Of a stretch of 64,000 bases of DNA, positions 51,848 through 61,157 are shown piece by piece. The notes under the pieces are model-generated. The model was not told the origin of the DNA. It saw nothing but the letters and a program-made list of their open reading frames with translations, and made no database searches. Within the stretch, counting starts at the first letter, position 1; every line of letters starts with the position of its first letter. Position numbers and translations under genes: made by a program. The stretch comes from an uncultured Aquimarina sp. GTDB taxonomy: Bacteria > Bacteroidota > Bacteroidia > Flavobacteriales > Flavobacteriaceae. Where the stretch lies: the NCBI GenBank assembly GCA_947492105.1, contig CANLMN010000003.1, forward strand, positions 62,001-126,000, written 5' to 3'.

Positions 51848-52849
51848 ATGGAAGAACATAGTACCATAGATATCAAATCTATTAACGAGAAGATCGAAAA
51901 AGAGAGTGCTTTCGTTGATCTACTTACGTTAGAAATGAACAAAGTGATCGTAGGGCAAAAGCACATGATAGAGCGTTTGCTTATAGGATTGCTAGGAAGA
52001 GGGCATATTCTGTTAGAAGGGGTTCCTGGATTAGCAAAAACTCTGGCTATTAATACGCTATCACAAGCGGTTCAAGGAAGTTTTAGTCGGGTGCAGTTTA
52101 CTCCGGATTTGTTGCCTGCAGATGTTGTAGGTACGATGATTTTTAATATGAAAGAGAATGATTTTTCGATTAAAAAAGGCCCGATTTTTGCCAACTTCGT
52201 ATTAGCAGATGAGATTAACCGTGCTCCAGCAAAGGTGCAGAGTGCCTTGTTAGAGGCAATGCAAGAAAAACAAGTGACTATTGGAGATCAAACTTTTGTT
52301 TTGGACAAACCATTTTTGGTTATGGCGACACAGAATCCAGTAGAACAAGAAGGGACATATCCATTACCAGAGGCGCAAGTGGATCGTTTTATGCTCAAAA
52401 CAGTTATTGATTACCCTAAGCTAGAAGATGAGCAACTAATTGTTCGTGCAAACCTAAAAGGAGCTTATGAAAAAGTAAATCCTGTGGTGTCCATCGAACA
52501 AATTATAAAAGCACAAGAGGTTGTACGAGAAGTGTACATGGATGAAAAAATCGAAAAATATATCTTGGATATTATTTTTGCGACGAGATATCCAGAAAAA
52601 TACAACTTAGCAGATCTGAAACCACTGATTAGCTTTGGAGCTTCACCAAGGGGTAGTATCAATATGGCCACTGCAGCAAAATGTTATGCTTTTATTAAAC
52701 GTAGAGGGTATGTGATCCCAGAAGATGTACGTGCAGTAGTGCATGATGTATTGCGCCATAGAATTGGAATAACCTACGAGGCGGAAGCAGAAAATATAAC
52801 TTCAGAAGAGATTATCAATAAGATTGTTAACGAAATTGAAGTGCCATAA
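51848..52849 (+). CDS. MoxR-family AAA+ ATPase, first gene of the Bat operon
   Basis: 333 aa from ATG 51848; a TTG at 51830 would add six residues. Walker A is GVPGLAKTLAIN, Walker B is FVLADEINRAP and the sensor region is LVMATQNPVEQEGTYPLPEA. The C-terminal lid ends in ENITSEEIINKIVNEIEVP. MoxR ATPases act as chaperones for vWA proteins, and this one is followed by the DUF58, batA and batB vWA genes. The 145 bases before the DUF58 gene hold no clear terminator, so one operon is likely. Confidence 0.95.
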   Translation: MEEHSTIDIKSINEKIEKESAFVDLLTLEMNKVIVGQKHMIERLLIGLLGRGHILLEGVPGLAKTLAINTLSQAVQGSFSRVQFTPDLLPADVVGTMIFNMKENDFSIKKGPIFANFVLADEINRAPAKVQSALLEAMQEKQVTIGDQTFVLDKPFLVMATQNPVEQEGTYPLPEAQVDRFMLKTVIDYPKLEDEQLIVRANLKGAYEKVNPVVSIEQIIKAQEVVREVYMDEKIEKYILDIIFATRYPEKYNLADLKPLISFGASPRGSINMATAAKCYAFIKRRGYVIPEDVRAVVHDVLRHRIGITYEAEAENITSEEIINKIVNEIEVP

Positions 52850-52994
52850 ACAAGAGTTTTAAGGCTTTATAAATAGACTGCTGATAAGAATTTTGAGGCA
52901 GTGCTGTTTTTAGTGTATTTTTTTTAAGAAATAATATCATTATATATCATAAACGCAAAGAGACCTTTTCTTGTAAAGGAAGGCAGGGTGAGAG

Positions 52995-53861
52995 ATGAAT
53001 ACCAAAGAATTACTAAAGAAAGTTCGAAAGATTGAAATCAAGACACGACGCTTGAGTGATCACGTTTTTGGAGGAGAATATCATTCTACTTTCAAAGGGC
53101 GTGGTATGACTTTTAGCGAAGTACGGCAATATCAATTTGGAGATGACATACGTAGTATTGATTGGAATGTTACTGCGCGCTGTAATGAACCTTATATCAA
53201 AGTTTTTGAAGAAGAACGTGAGCTGACAATGATGCTTATGGTCGATGTTTCGGGATCACAGCTATTCGGAACCCAACAGCAGTTCAAGAGAGAGATTGTG
53301 ACAGAGATTGCCGCAACACTAGCATTTTCTGCAACGCAGAATAACGACAAAATTGGATTGATTTTGTTTACAGATGCTATTGAACTTTTCATACCACCCA
53401 AGAAAGGACGCTCTCATGTATTGCGAATTATAAGAGAATTAATAGAGTTTCAACCCAAAAGTAAAAAAACGGATGTTTCTGGCGCATTGAAATTTCTCTC
53501 TAATGTGATGAAAAAAAAGGCTATAGTTTTTGTGCTTTCGGATTTTATTGCAGATGATTATCAGCGGACACTAAAGATTGTGGGAGGGAAACATGACCTT
53601 ACCGGAATTCGTGTCTACGATCGACATGAAGAAGAAATTCCGAATTTGGGAATGGTGCCAATGGAAGATGAAGAAACAGGAGAAGTGTTGCTGGTGAATA
53701 CTGGATCCAAGTCAACAAGGATGAATTATGCCAAATATTACAGAGAACGTGTCGATTATTTCAATGATAGTTTTACTCGTAGTGGTGCTGGGGCATTGAG
53801 TAGTCGTGTGGATGAAAGTTATGTCAAAAAATTATTAGGGTATTTTAAACGTAGAGGATAG
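52995..53861 (+). CDS. DUF58 protein with a vWA-like domain
   Basis: 288 aa. The family core is FKGRGMTFSEVRQYQFGDDI followed by RSIDWNVTARCNEPYIKVFE. The vWA-like fold has the MIDAS start MLMVDVSGSQLFGTQ and FVLSDFIADDYQRTL. DUF58 proteins are regular partners of MoxR ATPases. Its stop is two bases before the next gene, showing tight coupling. It is expected in the cytoplasm or at the inner membrane. Confidence 0.94.
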   Translation: MNTKELLKKVRKIEIKTRRLSDHVFGGEYHSTFKGRGMTFSEVRQYQFGDDIRSIDWNVTARCNEPYIKVFEEERELTMMLMVDVSGSQLFGTQQQFKREIVTEIAATLAFSATQNNDKIGLILFTDAIELFIPPKKGRSHVLRIIRELIEFQPKSKKTDVSGALKFLSNVMKKKAIVFVLSDFIADDYQRTLKIVGGKHDLTGIRVYDRHEEEIPNLGMVPMEDEETGEVLLVNTGSKSTRMNYAKYYRERVDYFNDSFTRSGAGALSSRVDESYVKKLLGYFKRRG

Positions 53862-53863
53862 TT

Positions 53864-55552
53864 TTGAAAGTTAGAAATACAACATATATAAAGCAGAATC
53901 ACAACATATATCTGCAAAGAGCATTCGCACTTTTTGTATGGGCTCTGGTATTCCCACTTTGTGGACAAATGAGTTCGCAGATTTTTGCACAAAAAGCAGC
54001 GGTTGCCATTGATAGTACATCAATTGTAATTGGGTCAATACTACGATACCAAATTCAGGTAGAGAGTGACAAGGGAGCATTAGTGGTCTTTCCCGAAGGG
54101 CAAACCTTCAATCCAATGGAAATGATCGAATCCTTCAAAATCGATACAACAGATTTACAAACACGTCAAACACTCACAAAACAATACGCTCTTACACAAT
54201 TCGATTCAGGACATTATACCATTCCGCAACAAAAAATCATTATTGGAGATCGTACGCTTGTAACTGATTCTTTACAAATAGAGGTGCGAGATGTCGTGGT
54301 AGATACGACCAAGCAAAAGTTATATGATATCAAACCCTTGATTGGTGTAGATGTTCCTGATGATAGTTGGAATAAAATTATAAAAAAATATAGTTGGTGG
54401 ATTTTGGGAGCATTGGTCTTGATTGGGCTTGTTTTGATGTTGATTTTTAGAAAAAGAAAACCTAAAAAAATTCCAGAACATCAATTGCCAGCATATGATC
54501 GAGCACTTTTGGCGTTAGGACGTATAGATGACGAACATTTATTGGACAAAGAAGCGTTCAAAGAGTATTACTCACAATTAAGTGATACCGCACGACAATA
54601 TCTGAATGAAGAGGTGTATGATCATGCACTAGAGAGTACCACAGAAGAGTTGATAGAAAAACTCGAAGAACAGAAAAAAGCAGGTTCTTTGAACTTAGAG
54701 AAATCAGTGATTATTGAACTAAAGAAAGTATTGCAGACAGCAGATTTGGCCAAGTTTGCGAAATCTAATCCTGATGTAGGTACGGCAAAAGCTGATCGTA
54801 ATACGATAGAAGCCTTTATCAAAGAAACAAAAATAGCAATCCCGCAACCAACAGAAGAAGAATTGCTTTTGGATGCAGCCTATCGTGAGGAATTAGCAGC
54901 AAAGAATAAAAGAAAGAAAATTATTATTGCAGTCATTGCAATCGTTGGTATTATCCTAATGACAGTGGTTGGTGTTATTGCTGTATATGGTTATGATTTT
55001 GTTAGAGATAACGTACTCGGGCACCCGACCAAAGAATTGGTCGAGGGAGAATGGGTTACAAGTACGTACGGAGCACCTCCTGTAACAATTAGTACACCAA
55101 AAGTATTGGAACGAGTGAGTGAGAAGATTCCTGAAGAACTCTCTGGTCAGGTATCCATGACAACATTCGCATACGGGAGTATATTGGATATGTTTAGTGT
55201 TAAAGTGAATACGGGAGTTGTAAGAGGTGTAACGGAATTTGACCTAGAACAGGTTATGGAAGGGAATATGAAATTAGTGGAACAAGAAGGTATCACTAAT
55301 ATGATGACTAAGAATGAAGAGTTCAAAACTCCCGGAGGTGTAGAAGGACTAAAGGTTTTTGGATCAGCTGATTTTCCTGTTTTTGGAAAACCGGACAAAA
55401 AGATTAAAGGGAACTATGTGGCATTGCTGTTCAATGAGGGAGAAGGGTTACAGCAAATTACATTGACCTGGAAAGAAGATGATCACTATGCAAAAGAAAT
55501 GATAGATCGTATTATCAATTCGATAGAACTAACTAAGAAGGAAGAAGAGTAG
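53864..55552 (+). CDS. BatD-like membrane protein with extra C-terminal region
   Basis: 562 aa. The start is TTG 53864, chosen because it is two bases after the DUF58 stop, no in-frame ATG precedes the signal-like stretch LQRAFALFVWALVFPLCGQ, and the next ATG (53969) would lose it. Residues about 45-150 are a periplasmic beta domain (VAIDSTSIVIGSILRYQIQV). TM helices lie at about 178-198 and 353-376. Between them is a cytoplasmic helical part with YSQLSDTARQYLNEEVYDHA, resembling the BatD/DUF4381 tail. The region after the second helix (about 380-555) is unrecognised and probably periplasmic. Confidence 0.75.
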   Translation: MKVRNTTYIKQNHNIYLQRAFALFVWALVFPLCGQMSSQIFAQKAAVAIDSTSIVIGSILRYQIQVESDKGALVVFPEGQTFNPMEMIESFKIDTTDLQTRQTLTKQYALTQFDSGHYTIPQQKIIIGDRTLVTDSLQIEVRDVVVDTTKQKLYDIKPLIGVDVPDDSWNKIIKKYSWWILGALVLIGLVLMLIFRKRKPKKIPEHQLPAYDRALLALGRIDDEHLLDKEAFKEYYSQLSDTARQYLNEEVYDHALESTTEELIEKLEEQKKAGSLNLEKSVIIELKKVLQTADLAKFAKSNPDVGTAKADRNTIEAFIKETKIAIPQPTEEELLLDAAYREELAAKNKRKKIIIAVIAIVGIILMTVVGVIAVYGYDFVRDNVLGHPTKELVEGEWVTSTYGAPPVTISTPKVLERVSEKIPEELSGQVSMTTFAYGSILDMFSVKVNTGVVRGVTEFDLEQVMEGNMKLVEQEGITNMMTKNEEFKTPGGVEGLKVFGSADFPVFGKPDKKIKGNYVALLFNEGEGLQQITLTWKEDDHYAKEMIDRIINSIELTKKEEE

Positions 55553-55556
55553 CGCT

Positions 55557-56561
55557 ATGTTTGAGAATATCACATTTGAAAATCCACAATTCTTTTGGTT
55601 GTTTTTGATACTACCACTGATAGCTGCTTGGTTTATTTGGAAAAGAAATACACAACAAGCAGAATTAAAAATCTCAAGTGTCAAAGGTTTTAAAGTATCA
55701 GGGAACTGGTTGGCAAAACTAAAACCTCTTTTGTTTCTATTTCGTTTGCTTGCATTGGCAGCTATTATAATAGCCATGGCTCGACCACGAACGGTAAATG
55801 TTTCGACCAAAACAAAAACTACAAAAGGGATAGATATTGTTATGGCAATTGATGTTTCTGCCAGTATGCTTGCTCGAGATTTGAAGCCTGATCGCTTAGA
55901 AGCACTCAAAAAGGTTGCGGGTGAGTTTGTCAAAGGACGACCTGGAGATCGCATCGGGTTAGTGGTATATGCAGGAGAAAGTTTTACAAAAACCCCAATT
56001 ACCAGTGACAAATCTATTGTGCTAAGTGCGCTCAAAAGTATACAATATAGTAATGTTTTGGAGAACGGAACTGCAATTGGTATGGGATTGGCCACATCGG
56101 TTAATAGGCTAAAAGATAGTAAGGCAAAAAGTAAAGTGATTATTCTCCTTACAGACGGATCCAATAATTCTGGATTTATTGATCCCAAAATAGCCTCTGA
56201 ATTAGCAGTGGAGTATAAAATAAAAACCTATACTATTGGGGTGGGAACAAATGGGATGGCATTATCTCCCGTAGCAATGCGTGCAGATGGTAAGTTTGTT
56301 TTTGAAAATGCCAAAGTAGTGATCGATGAGGTTTTGCTCAAAGAAATAGCAAAAGTGACAGGTGGGAAATACTTCAGAGCAACGAATAATAAAAAGTTGG
56401 AACAGATTTATGAAGCGATTAACAAACTCGAAAAAACAGATATAGAAGAATTCAAGTTTTATAATTACGAAGAAAAATATCGTCCTTGGATTTGGATTGC
56501 TGGTATTTTAATTCTTTTAGAATTTTTGCTGCGTCACACCCTTTTTAGAAGTTTTGTTTAG
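55557..56561 (+). CDS. batA: BatA, vWA-domain membrane protein
   Basis: 334 aa. TM helices are at about 10-28 (FWLFLILPLIAAWFIW), about 56-76, and C-terminal at about 303-325. The vWA domain between them has a complete MIDAS: AIDVSASMLARDLKPDRLEA, the Thr in NGTAIGMGLATSVNRLKD, and LLTDGSNNSGFIDPKIASEL. It is 4 bases after the BatD-like gene. BatA is a core member of the aerotolerance operon and should dock with MoxR, BatB and the TPR proteins at the inner membrane. Confidence 0.93.
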   Translation: MFENITFENPQFFWLFLILPLIAAWFIWKRNTQQAELKISSVKGFKVSGNWLAKLKPLLFLFRLLALAAIIIAMARPRTVNVSTKTKTTKGIDIVMAIDVSASMLARDLKPDRLEALKKVAGEFVKGRPGDRIGLVVYAGESFTKTPITSDKSIVLSALKSIQYSNVLENGTAIGMGLATSVNRLKDSKAKSKVIILLTDGSNNSGFIDPKIASELAVEYKIKTYTIGVGTNGMALSPVAMRADGKFVFENAKVVIDEVLLKEIAKVTGGKYFRATNNKKLEQIYEAINKLEKTDIEEFKFYNYEEKYRPWIWIAGILILLEFLLRHTLFRSFV

Positions 56562-56638
56562 ACAAGGAGGGTCATAGGACTATTGTGTAATTACAAAAAT
56601 GGTAGGTAGCATAAGAGTTTATTTGATATAGAAGAAGG

Positions 56639-57160
56639 ATGAAGAAAGGAGTTATTATCGTTGGTAGTTCTAGGAGTAATGGAGATAGCGCTTTGGTGGC
56701 TCAATATTTCCAAGAACTTTCGGGTTATGATGTGATCGACCTTAAAGAAAAGAGGATAGAACATTTTGATTACGATTTCGAGAATAGTGACGACGATTTC
56801 AATGCATTGTTCAAAGGAATTGTTTGTAATTATGAACTATTGATTTTTGTATCTCCCGTTTACTGGTATACCATGAGTGGAGTACTGAAAGTCTTTTTTG
56901 ATAGAATTTCGGATTTTCTTTACAAAGAAAAAGAATACGGAAGAGCTTTGCGAGGAAAAGAGATGGGAGTCCTCAGTTGTAGTAATAATGAGGATATTGT
57001 GACAGAATTTGAAATGCCCTTCAAAAGAACAGCGTCCTATCTGGAGATGAATTATACAGGATATAGACACCTAACTGTGCAGGAGGGTGTTTTGAGTATA
57101 AAAAGTAAAGAAATAATGAAGGAATTTCATAAAAATGTTGAACTAAAAACGACAAACTAG
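56639..57160 (+). CDS. Flavodoxin-like NAD(P)H-dependent FMN reductase within the Bat operon
   Basis: 173 aa. Flavodoxin-like fold with FMN-phosphate loop VGSSRSNGDSALVAQYFQEL at residues 6-25, and FVSPVYWYTMSGVLKVFFDR, the hallmark of NADPH-dependent FMN reductases, at about 75-95. CSNNEDIVTEFEMPFKRTA follows. It lies 77 bases after batA and 11 bases before batB in the same direction. A flavoenzyme here is not part of the usual Bat gene order. It could act in redox sensing or repair linked to the complex, or be a chance insertion. Confidence 0.88.
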   Translation: MKKGVIIVGSSRSNGDSALVAQYFQELSGYDVIDLKEKRIEHFDYDFENSDDDFNALFKGIVCNYELLIFVSPVYWYTMSGVLKVFFDRISDFLYKEKEYGRALRGKEMGVLSCSNNEDIVTEFEMPFKRTASYLEMNYTGYRHLTVQEGVLSIKSKEIMKEFHKNVELKTTN

Positions 57161-57171
57161 GAACATTAATT

Positions 57172-58218
57172 ATGTACTTACTAGAAGAGAAAATATATTT
57201 TTGGTTTTTATTGGTTATTCCAGTGCTCATCGTTTTATTTTTGGGTGTTGTGCTTTGGAAACGTTCTATACAAGCAAAATTTGCAGATAAAGCATTACTC
57301 AAGCGTTTGAGTCCGAATAAATCAGTTTTTAAACCCGTTTTTAAGCTGGTAATACTTTGTTTGGCTTTGGCTTGTTTGGTTATCGGTTTGGTGAATCCAA
57401 AAATTGGAACCAAACTCAAAACTGTAAAGAGAGAAGGTGTTGATGTTGTTTTTGCAATTGATGTATCCAAGAGTATGCTTGCAGAAGATATAGCACCCAA
57501 TAGAATCGAAAAATCTAAACAATTAGTCACCCAAATAATCAATAGTTTGGCTAGTGACCGCATCGGTATTATTGCTTATGCGGCGAGTGCTTTTCCGCAA
57601 TTACCAATTACCACAGATTATGCATCTGCCAAAATGTTTTTGCAGTCTATGAATACGGATATGTTATCCTCACAAGGGACGGCTATTGATGAGGCAATTG
57701 CTTTGGCAAAAACTTATTATAATGACGAGGAGCAAACCAATAGAGTTTTGTTTATTGTTAGTGATGGAGAGGATCACGGAGGAGGTGACGTAGGTAACGC
57801 AGCCGAAGAAGCGGCAAAAGAGGGTATCAAAATTTTTACAATAGGTGTAGGTTCTGCAAAAGGAGGACCAATTCCTTTGAAGAGAAATGGCATCGTACAA
57901 GGATATAAAAAAGATAGAAAGGGAGAGACTGTTATTACTCGCCTTAATTCCAAAACCTTACAAAACATAGCAGATGAGGCTAACGGACAATATATTGATG
58001 GGGCTAGAACCAAAGAGGTTATAGATGAGGTAACAACCATCTTGCAAGGAATGAACAAAAAGGAATTCGAGGCCAAGCAATTTGCGGATTTCGAAGATCA
58101 GTTTCAATGGTTTTTGGGAGCAGGACTCTTACTACTGTTATTGGATGTTTTTTTATCAGAAAGAAAAACTGCTTGGGTACAAAAATTGAACCTCTTTGGA
58201 GAAAACACAGAAAATTAA
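57172..58218 (+). CDS. batB: BatB, vWA-domain membrane protein
   Basis: 348 aa. TM helices at about 8-28 (FWFLLVIPVLIVLFLGVVLW), about 55-75 and C-terminal at about 312-330 (FLGAGLLLLLLDVFLS). The MIDAS is complete: AIDVSKSMLAEDIAPNRIEK, the Thr in SSQGTAIDEAIALAKTYY, and FIVSDGEDHGGGDVGNAAEE. It is paralogous to BatA. A gap of 77 bases leads to batC. Confidence 0.93.
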   Translation: MYLLEEKIYFWFLLVIPVLIVLFLGVVLWKRSIQAKFADKALLKRLSPNKSVFKPVFKLVILCLALACLVIGLVNPKIGTKLKTVKREGVDVVFAIDVSKSMLAEDIAPNRIEKSKQLVTQIINSLASDRIGIIAYAASAFPQLPITTDYASAKMFLQSMNTDMLSSQGTAIDEAIALAKTYYNDEEQTNRVLFIVSDGEDHGGGDVGNAAEEAAKEGIKIFTIGVGSAKGGPIPLKRNGIVQGYKKDRKGETVITRLNSKTLQNIADEANGQYIDGARTKEVIDEVTTILQGMNKKEFEAKQFADFEDQFQWFLGAGLLLLLLDVFLSERKTAWVQKLNLFGENTEN

Positions 58219-58295
58219 ACGAGAATAGCTTTGTTTCTATAGGGAATATTCAAAAGATCAAAAAGAACTATCTCAGAGTTATAAATTTAGATAGC

Positions 58296-59189
58296 ATGCT
58301 TAAAAATAAAATATATAAAATCATTGGAGTACTGCTTTTGTCAGTCACTAGTTTGTGTGCTCAAAAAAAGCAACCAACACAAAAAGAGTTAGCATTAGAA
58401 GCAAAACGTTTCGTAGCAGAAGGGAATGATTATTTGGTTAATGACAAAAATTTTACAGCTGCCGAACGAGAATATAGAAAAGCCATAGACAAAAACCCAT
58501 TATATGAAGAAGCAAAATATAATTTGGGAAACGCCTACTATGTAACCGAAAACTATGACGAAGCATTACAGCGCTTTGCACAGACAGGAAAAACAACGGA
58601 TAACAAACAAATAAAGCATTTGGCATTCCATAACCAAGGGAATACTTTTATGCGACAAAAGAAGTATGATAAGGCTATCGCAGCATACAAAAATGCTTTG
58701 CGCAATAATCCTTTGGATAATGAAACGAGGTACAATCTTGCATTGGCAAAGAAAATGAGAGAAAAGGACGGAGACCAGGATAATAAGGATAAGAACAAGG
58801 ACGACGACAAGAAAGATAACAAGAGCGATAAAAAAGAAGGCGATAAAGAGGGGAAAGACGGAGAGGATAAGAAAGAAGAAAAGGAAGGCAAAAACAAAAA
58901 AGAAAACAAAAAAGAAGACGACAAAAAGGAAGATAAAAAAGAAGGCGATAAGAAGAAAGATGGAGAGGATAAAGAAGATGAAAAAGGAAAGCCTAATGAG
59001 GATAAAAAAGACGGAAAAGGAGATGCTCCAAAAGAGCAGCAACCGCCCAAAACCATTCCTGGTCAGTTGTCACAACAGCAGGTAAAAAGCCTTTTGGAAG
59101 CGATGAATAATCAAGAGAAAAAGGTCCAAGAAAAAATAAACGCCAAAAAAGTAAAAGGCGGTAGAGTACAAACAGAAAAGGATTGGTAG
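58296..59189 (+). CDS. batC: BatC, TPR protein with very charged C-terminal tail
   Basis: 297 aa from ATG 58296; the frame is open from 58107 inside batB, but only this start gives a signal peptide (IIGVLLLSVTSLCAQ). TPR units cover about residues 30-150: AEREYRKAIDKNPLYEEAKY, NLGNAYYVTENYDEALQRFA and YDKAIAAYKNALRNNPLDNE. Then come about 95 residues made almost only of Lys, Asp, Glu, Asn and Gly (about 155-250), before the last helical part QVKSLLEAMNNQEKKVQEKI. This end motif is common to BatC proteins. Long antisense frames over the tail are artefacts of its composition. Confidence 0.9.
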   Translation: MLKNKIYKIIGVLLLSVTSLCAQKKQPTQKELALEAKRFVAEGNDYLVNDKNFTAAEREYRKAIDKNPLYEEAKYNLGNAYYVTENYDEALQRFAQTGKTTDNKQIKHLAFHNQGNTFMRQKKYDKAIAAYKNALRNNPLDNETRYNLALAKKMREKDGDQDNKDKNKDDDKKDNKSDKKEGDKEGKDGEDKKEEKEGKNKKENKKEDDKKEDKKEGDKKKDGEDKEDEKGKPNEDKKDGKGDAPKEQQPPKTIPGQLSQQQVKSLLEAMNNQEKKVQEKINAKKVKGGRVQTEKDW

Positions 59190-59378
59190 TGCTCGTTATT
59201 AGAAGAGTGCAAGGGTTTGGTCAAAGGAGTATTTTTGTTGGATAAGAAAGATTGTTGCTAGATTACGACAAACTGACAGCTTGTCTTTCAAAAGAAGTTT
59301 GGCAAAATAATTGAAAAAAATAGTAGAACAATCTTTTGTTTATATAAAGATAAAGCGTCTTATTGCAGTTTATGAACT

Positions 59379-61157
59379 ATGATGAAGTTAAAATTATACA
59401 TACTTACCGTTTTATTAAGTTTCTCAGGCATTGCCATAGCACAAATTAAATTTGAAGCCAAAGTAAGTAAAAAGACTTTGGGGATCAATGAGCGGCTACG
59501 TGTAGATTTTCAGATGAATCAAGATGGGGATAACTTTAGTCCACCAAATTTCAAGGGGTTTACGGTTGTTGGTGGCCCGAATCAATCTGTAAGTAATTCT
59601 TGGATTAATGGTCGGCGTACTTATTCCAAGGTATATAGCTATTTTTTGGAGCCTCAAAGCAAAGGAAAATTTGTTATCAACCAAGCTGTAATTGTTATCA
59701 ATGGAAGAACGTATAAAACAACGCCTATAAGAGTCACAGTGGTTGCGGCAGTGGATAAGCCCAAAGATGGCAATAATTCGGATATCGTGGCTAACGAAAA
59801 TTTACATTTGGTCGCAGAGGTTTCTAATAAAAATCCATATCTCAATGAAGCGATTACTGTGGTGTATAAATTGTATGTGAGTCAGCGAATTAGTGTAAGT
59901 AATTGGCGGGAAATAGCTAGTCCAAAATACAGTGATTTTTGGAGCCAGGCAATTGACACGAAGCAACTTCGTATACAAAATGGGCAGTATGATGGAGAGC
60001 CCTATCGATATGTGGTGCTTCGCAAAACGGTATTATATCCGCAAAAAACAGGAAAATTGAATATCGAACCACTGGCATTGTCGATTGCAGTGGATGTGCC
60101 AACTAATAGGAGAGATTTTTTTGGACAACCTTTGTATACAACAGTAGACAAGACCGTAGCAGCTGGAAACACTACTATTAATGTAAAACCTCTACCAGAA
60201 CAGGGTAAGCCGGCTAATTTTACTGGAGCAGTAGGATCCTTTTCTTTTAGTGTACGACCTAGCAGAACCCAATTAGATGCAACAGAATCACTGCAAACAG
60301 TCGTGGAGGTACGTGGTAATGGTAATCTAAAACTTTTTGATTTGCCAAAGTTGACTGTTCCTAGTGGTTTGGAACAATATGAACCAGAACGTAGCGAAAA
60401 GGTGAGAACTAATCTCAGTGGTATGGGAGGAAGTATTTCTGAGAGTTATACATTGGTACCTCAATACAAAGGGAAGTACCCAATACCAGCAATATCTTTC
60501 TCGTACTTTGATTTGAAAACAAAAAGATATAAGCAACTCAATTCCAATGAAATTATAATTGATGTAGCAAAGGGACCTGATGCGGGAAATACTGCAGTAC
60601 CATCTAATAATGGAACAGTGAATAAACAGCTAGTCACGCAGTCAGGGAAACAATTCCGTTTTATTAAACAAAAAACAAATCTCCAACCTATAGAAGCAGA
60701 GTATTTCTTCAAATCGGTGGGATATTGGACGGCTTTGACATTACCCTTGTTAGCAATACCATTATTTATTCTTTTTGGAAAAAAACAACAGCAGTTAGCG
60801 AATGATGTAAAGGGGAACAGAATTCGAAAAGCAGATAAGCTAGCAAAAAAATATTTGTCAGAGGCAAAAAAGAACTTAGGAGATCAAGAACAGTTTTATG
60901 TAGCGATGGAACGTGCACTACATAATTATTTGAAGGCAAAATTGCATATTCAAACAGGTGAAATGAGTAAAGATCGGATTGGGAGATTGCTTCGAGAACG
61001 TTCCGTAAATGAGGAAACAACGGTAGCGTTTATTGGCTTGTTGGAGAGTTGTGAATTTGCACGTTATACACCTTCTTCGAGATCAGCTATGCAGCAAGAT
61101 TATGACAAAGCATCGAACGTTATTGCAGGAATTGATAAACAAATTACGACCGTATGA
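59379..61157 (+). CDS. batD: BatD, oxygen-tolerance family membrane protein
   Basis: 592 aa. Signal peptide MMKLKLYILTVLLSFSGIAI then Ala-Gln. The large periplasmic part of PF13584 contains GDNFSPPNFKGFTVVGGPNQ, WINGRRTYSKVYSYFLEPQS and FSFSVRPSRTQLDATESLQT. There is one TM helix at about 445-467 (YWTALTLPLLAIPLFILF). The cytoplasmic tail has LHNYLKAKLHIQTGEMSKDR and CEFARYTPSS, as in other BatD proteins. It overlaps batE by 4 bases (ATGA). A paralogous, shorter beta domain is in the gene at 53864. Confidence 0.93.
   Translation: MMKLKLYILTVLLSFSGIAIAQIKFEAKVSKKTLGINERLRVDFQMNQDGDNFSPPNFKGFTVVGGPNQSVSNSWINGRRTYSKVYSYFLEPQSKGKFVINQAVIVINGRTYKTTPIRVTVVAAVDKPKDGNNSDIVANENLHLVAEVSNKNPYLNEAITVVYKLYVSQRISVSNWREIASPKYSDFWSQAIDTKQLRIQNGQYDGEPYRYVVLRKTVLYPQKTGKLNIEPLALSIAVDVPTNRRDFFGQPLYTTVDKTVAAGNTTINVKPLPEQGKPANFTGAVGSFSFSVRPSRTQLDATESLQTVVEVRGNGNLKLFDLPKLTVPSGLEQYEPERSEKVRTNLSGMGGSISESYTLVPQYKGKYPIPAISFSYFDLKTKRYKQLNSNEIIIDVAKGPDAGNTAVPSNNGTVNKQLVTQSGKQFRFIKQKTNLQPIEAEYFFKSVGYWTALTLPLLAIPLFILFGKKQQQLANDVKGNRIRKADKLAKKYLSEAKKNLGDQEQFYVAMERALHNYLKAKLHIQTGEMSKDRIGRLLRERSVNEETTVAFIGLLESCEFARYTPSSRSAMQQDYDKASNVIAGIDKQITTV

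Noticed and set aside
55529-56188. 219-aa antisense frame opposite batA
   Set aside because: No recognisable domain, and the plus-strand frame encodes a complete vWA protein.
58553-59056. Two long antisense open frames (about 160 aa each) opposite batC
   Set aside because: They mirror the Lys/Asp/Glu-rich tract, giving Ser/Phe/Leu-only peptides. Composition artefact; batC is well supported.
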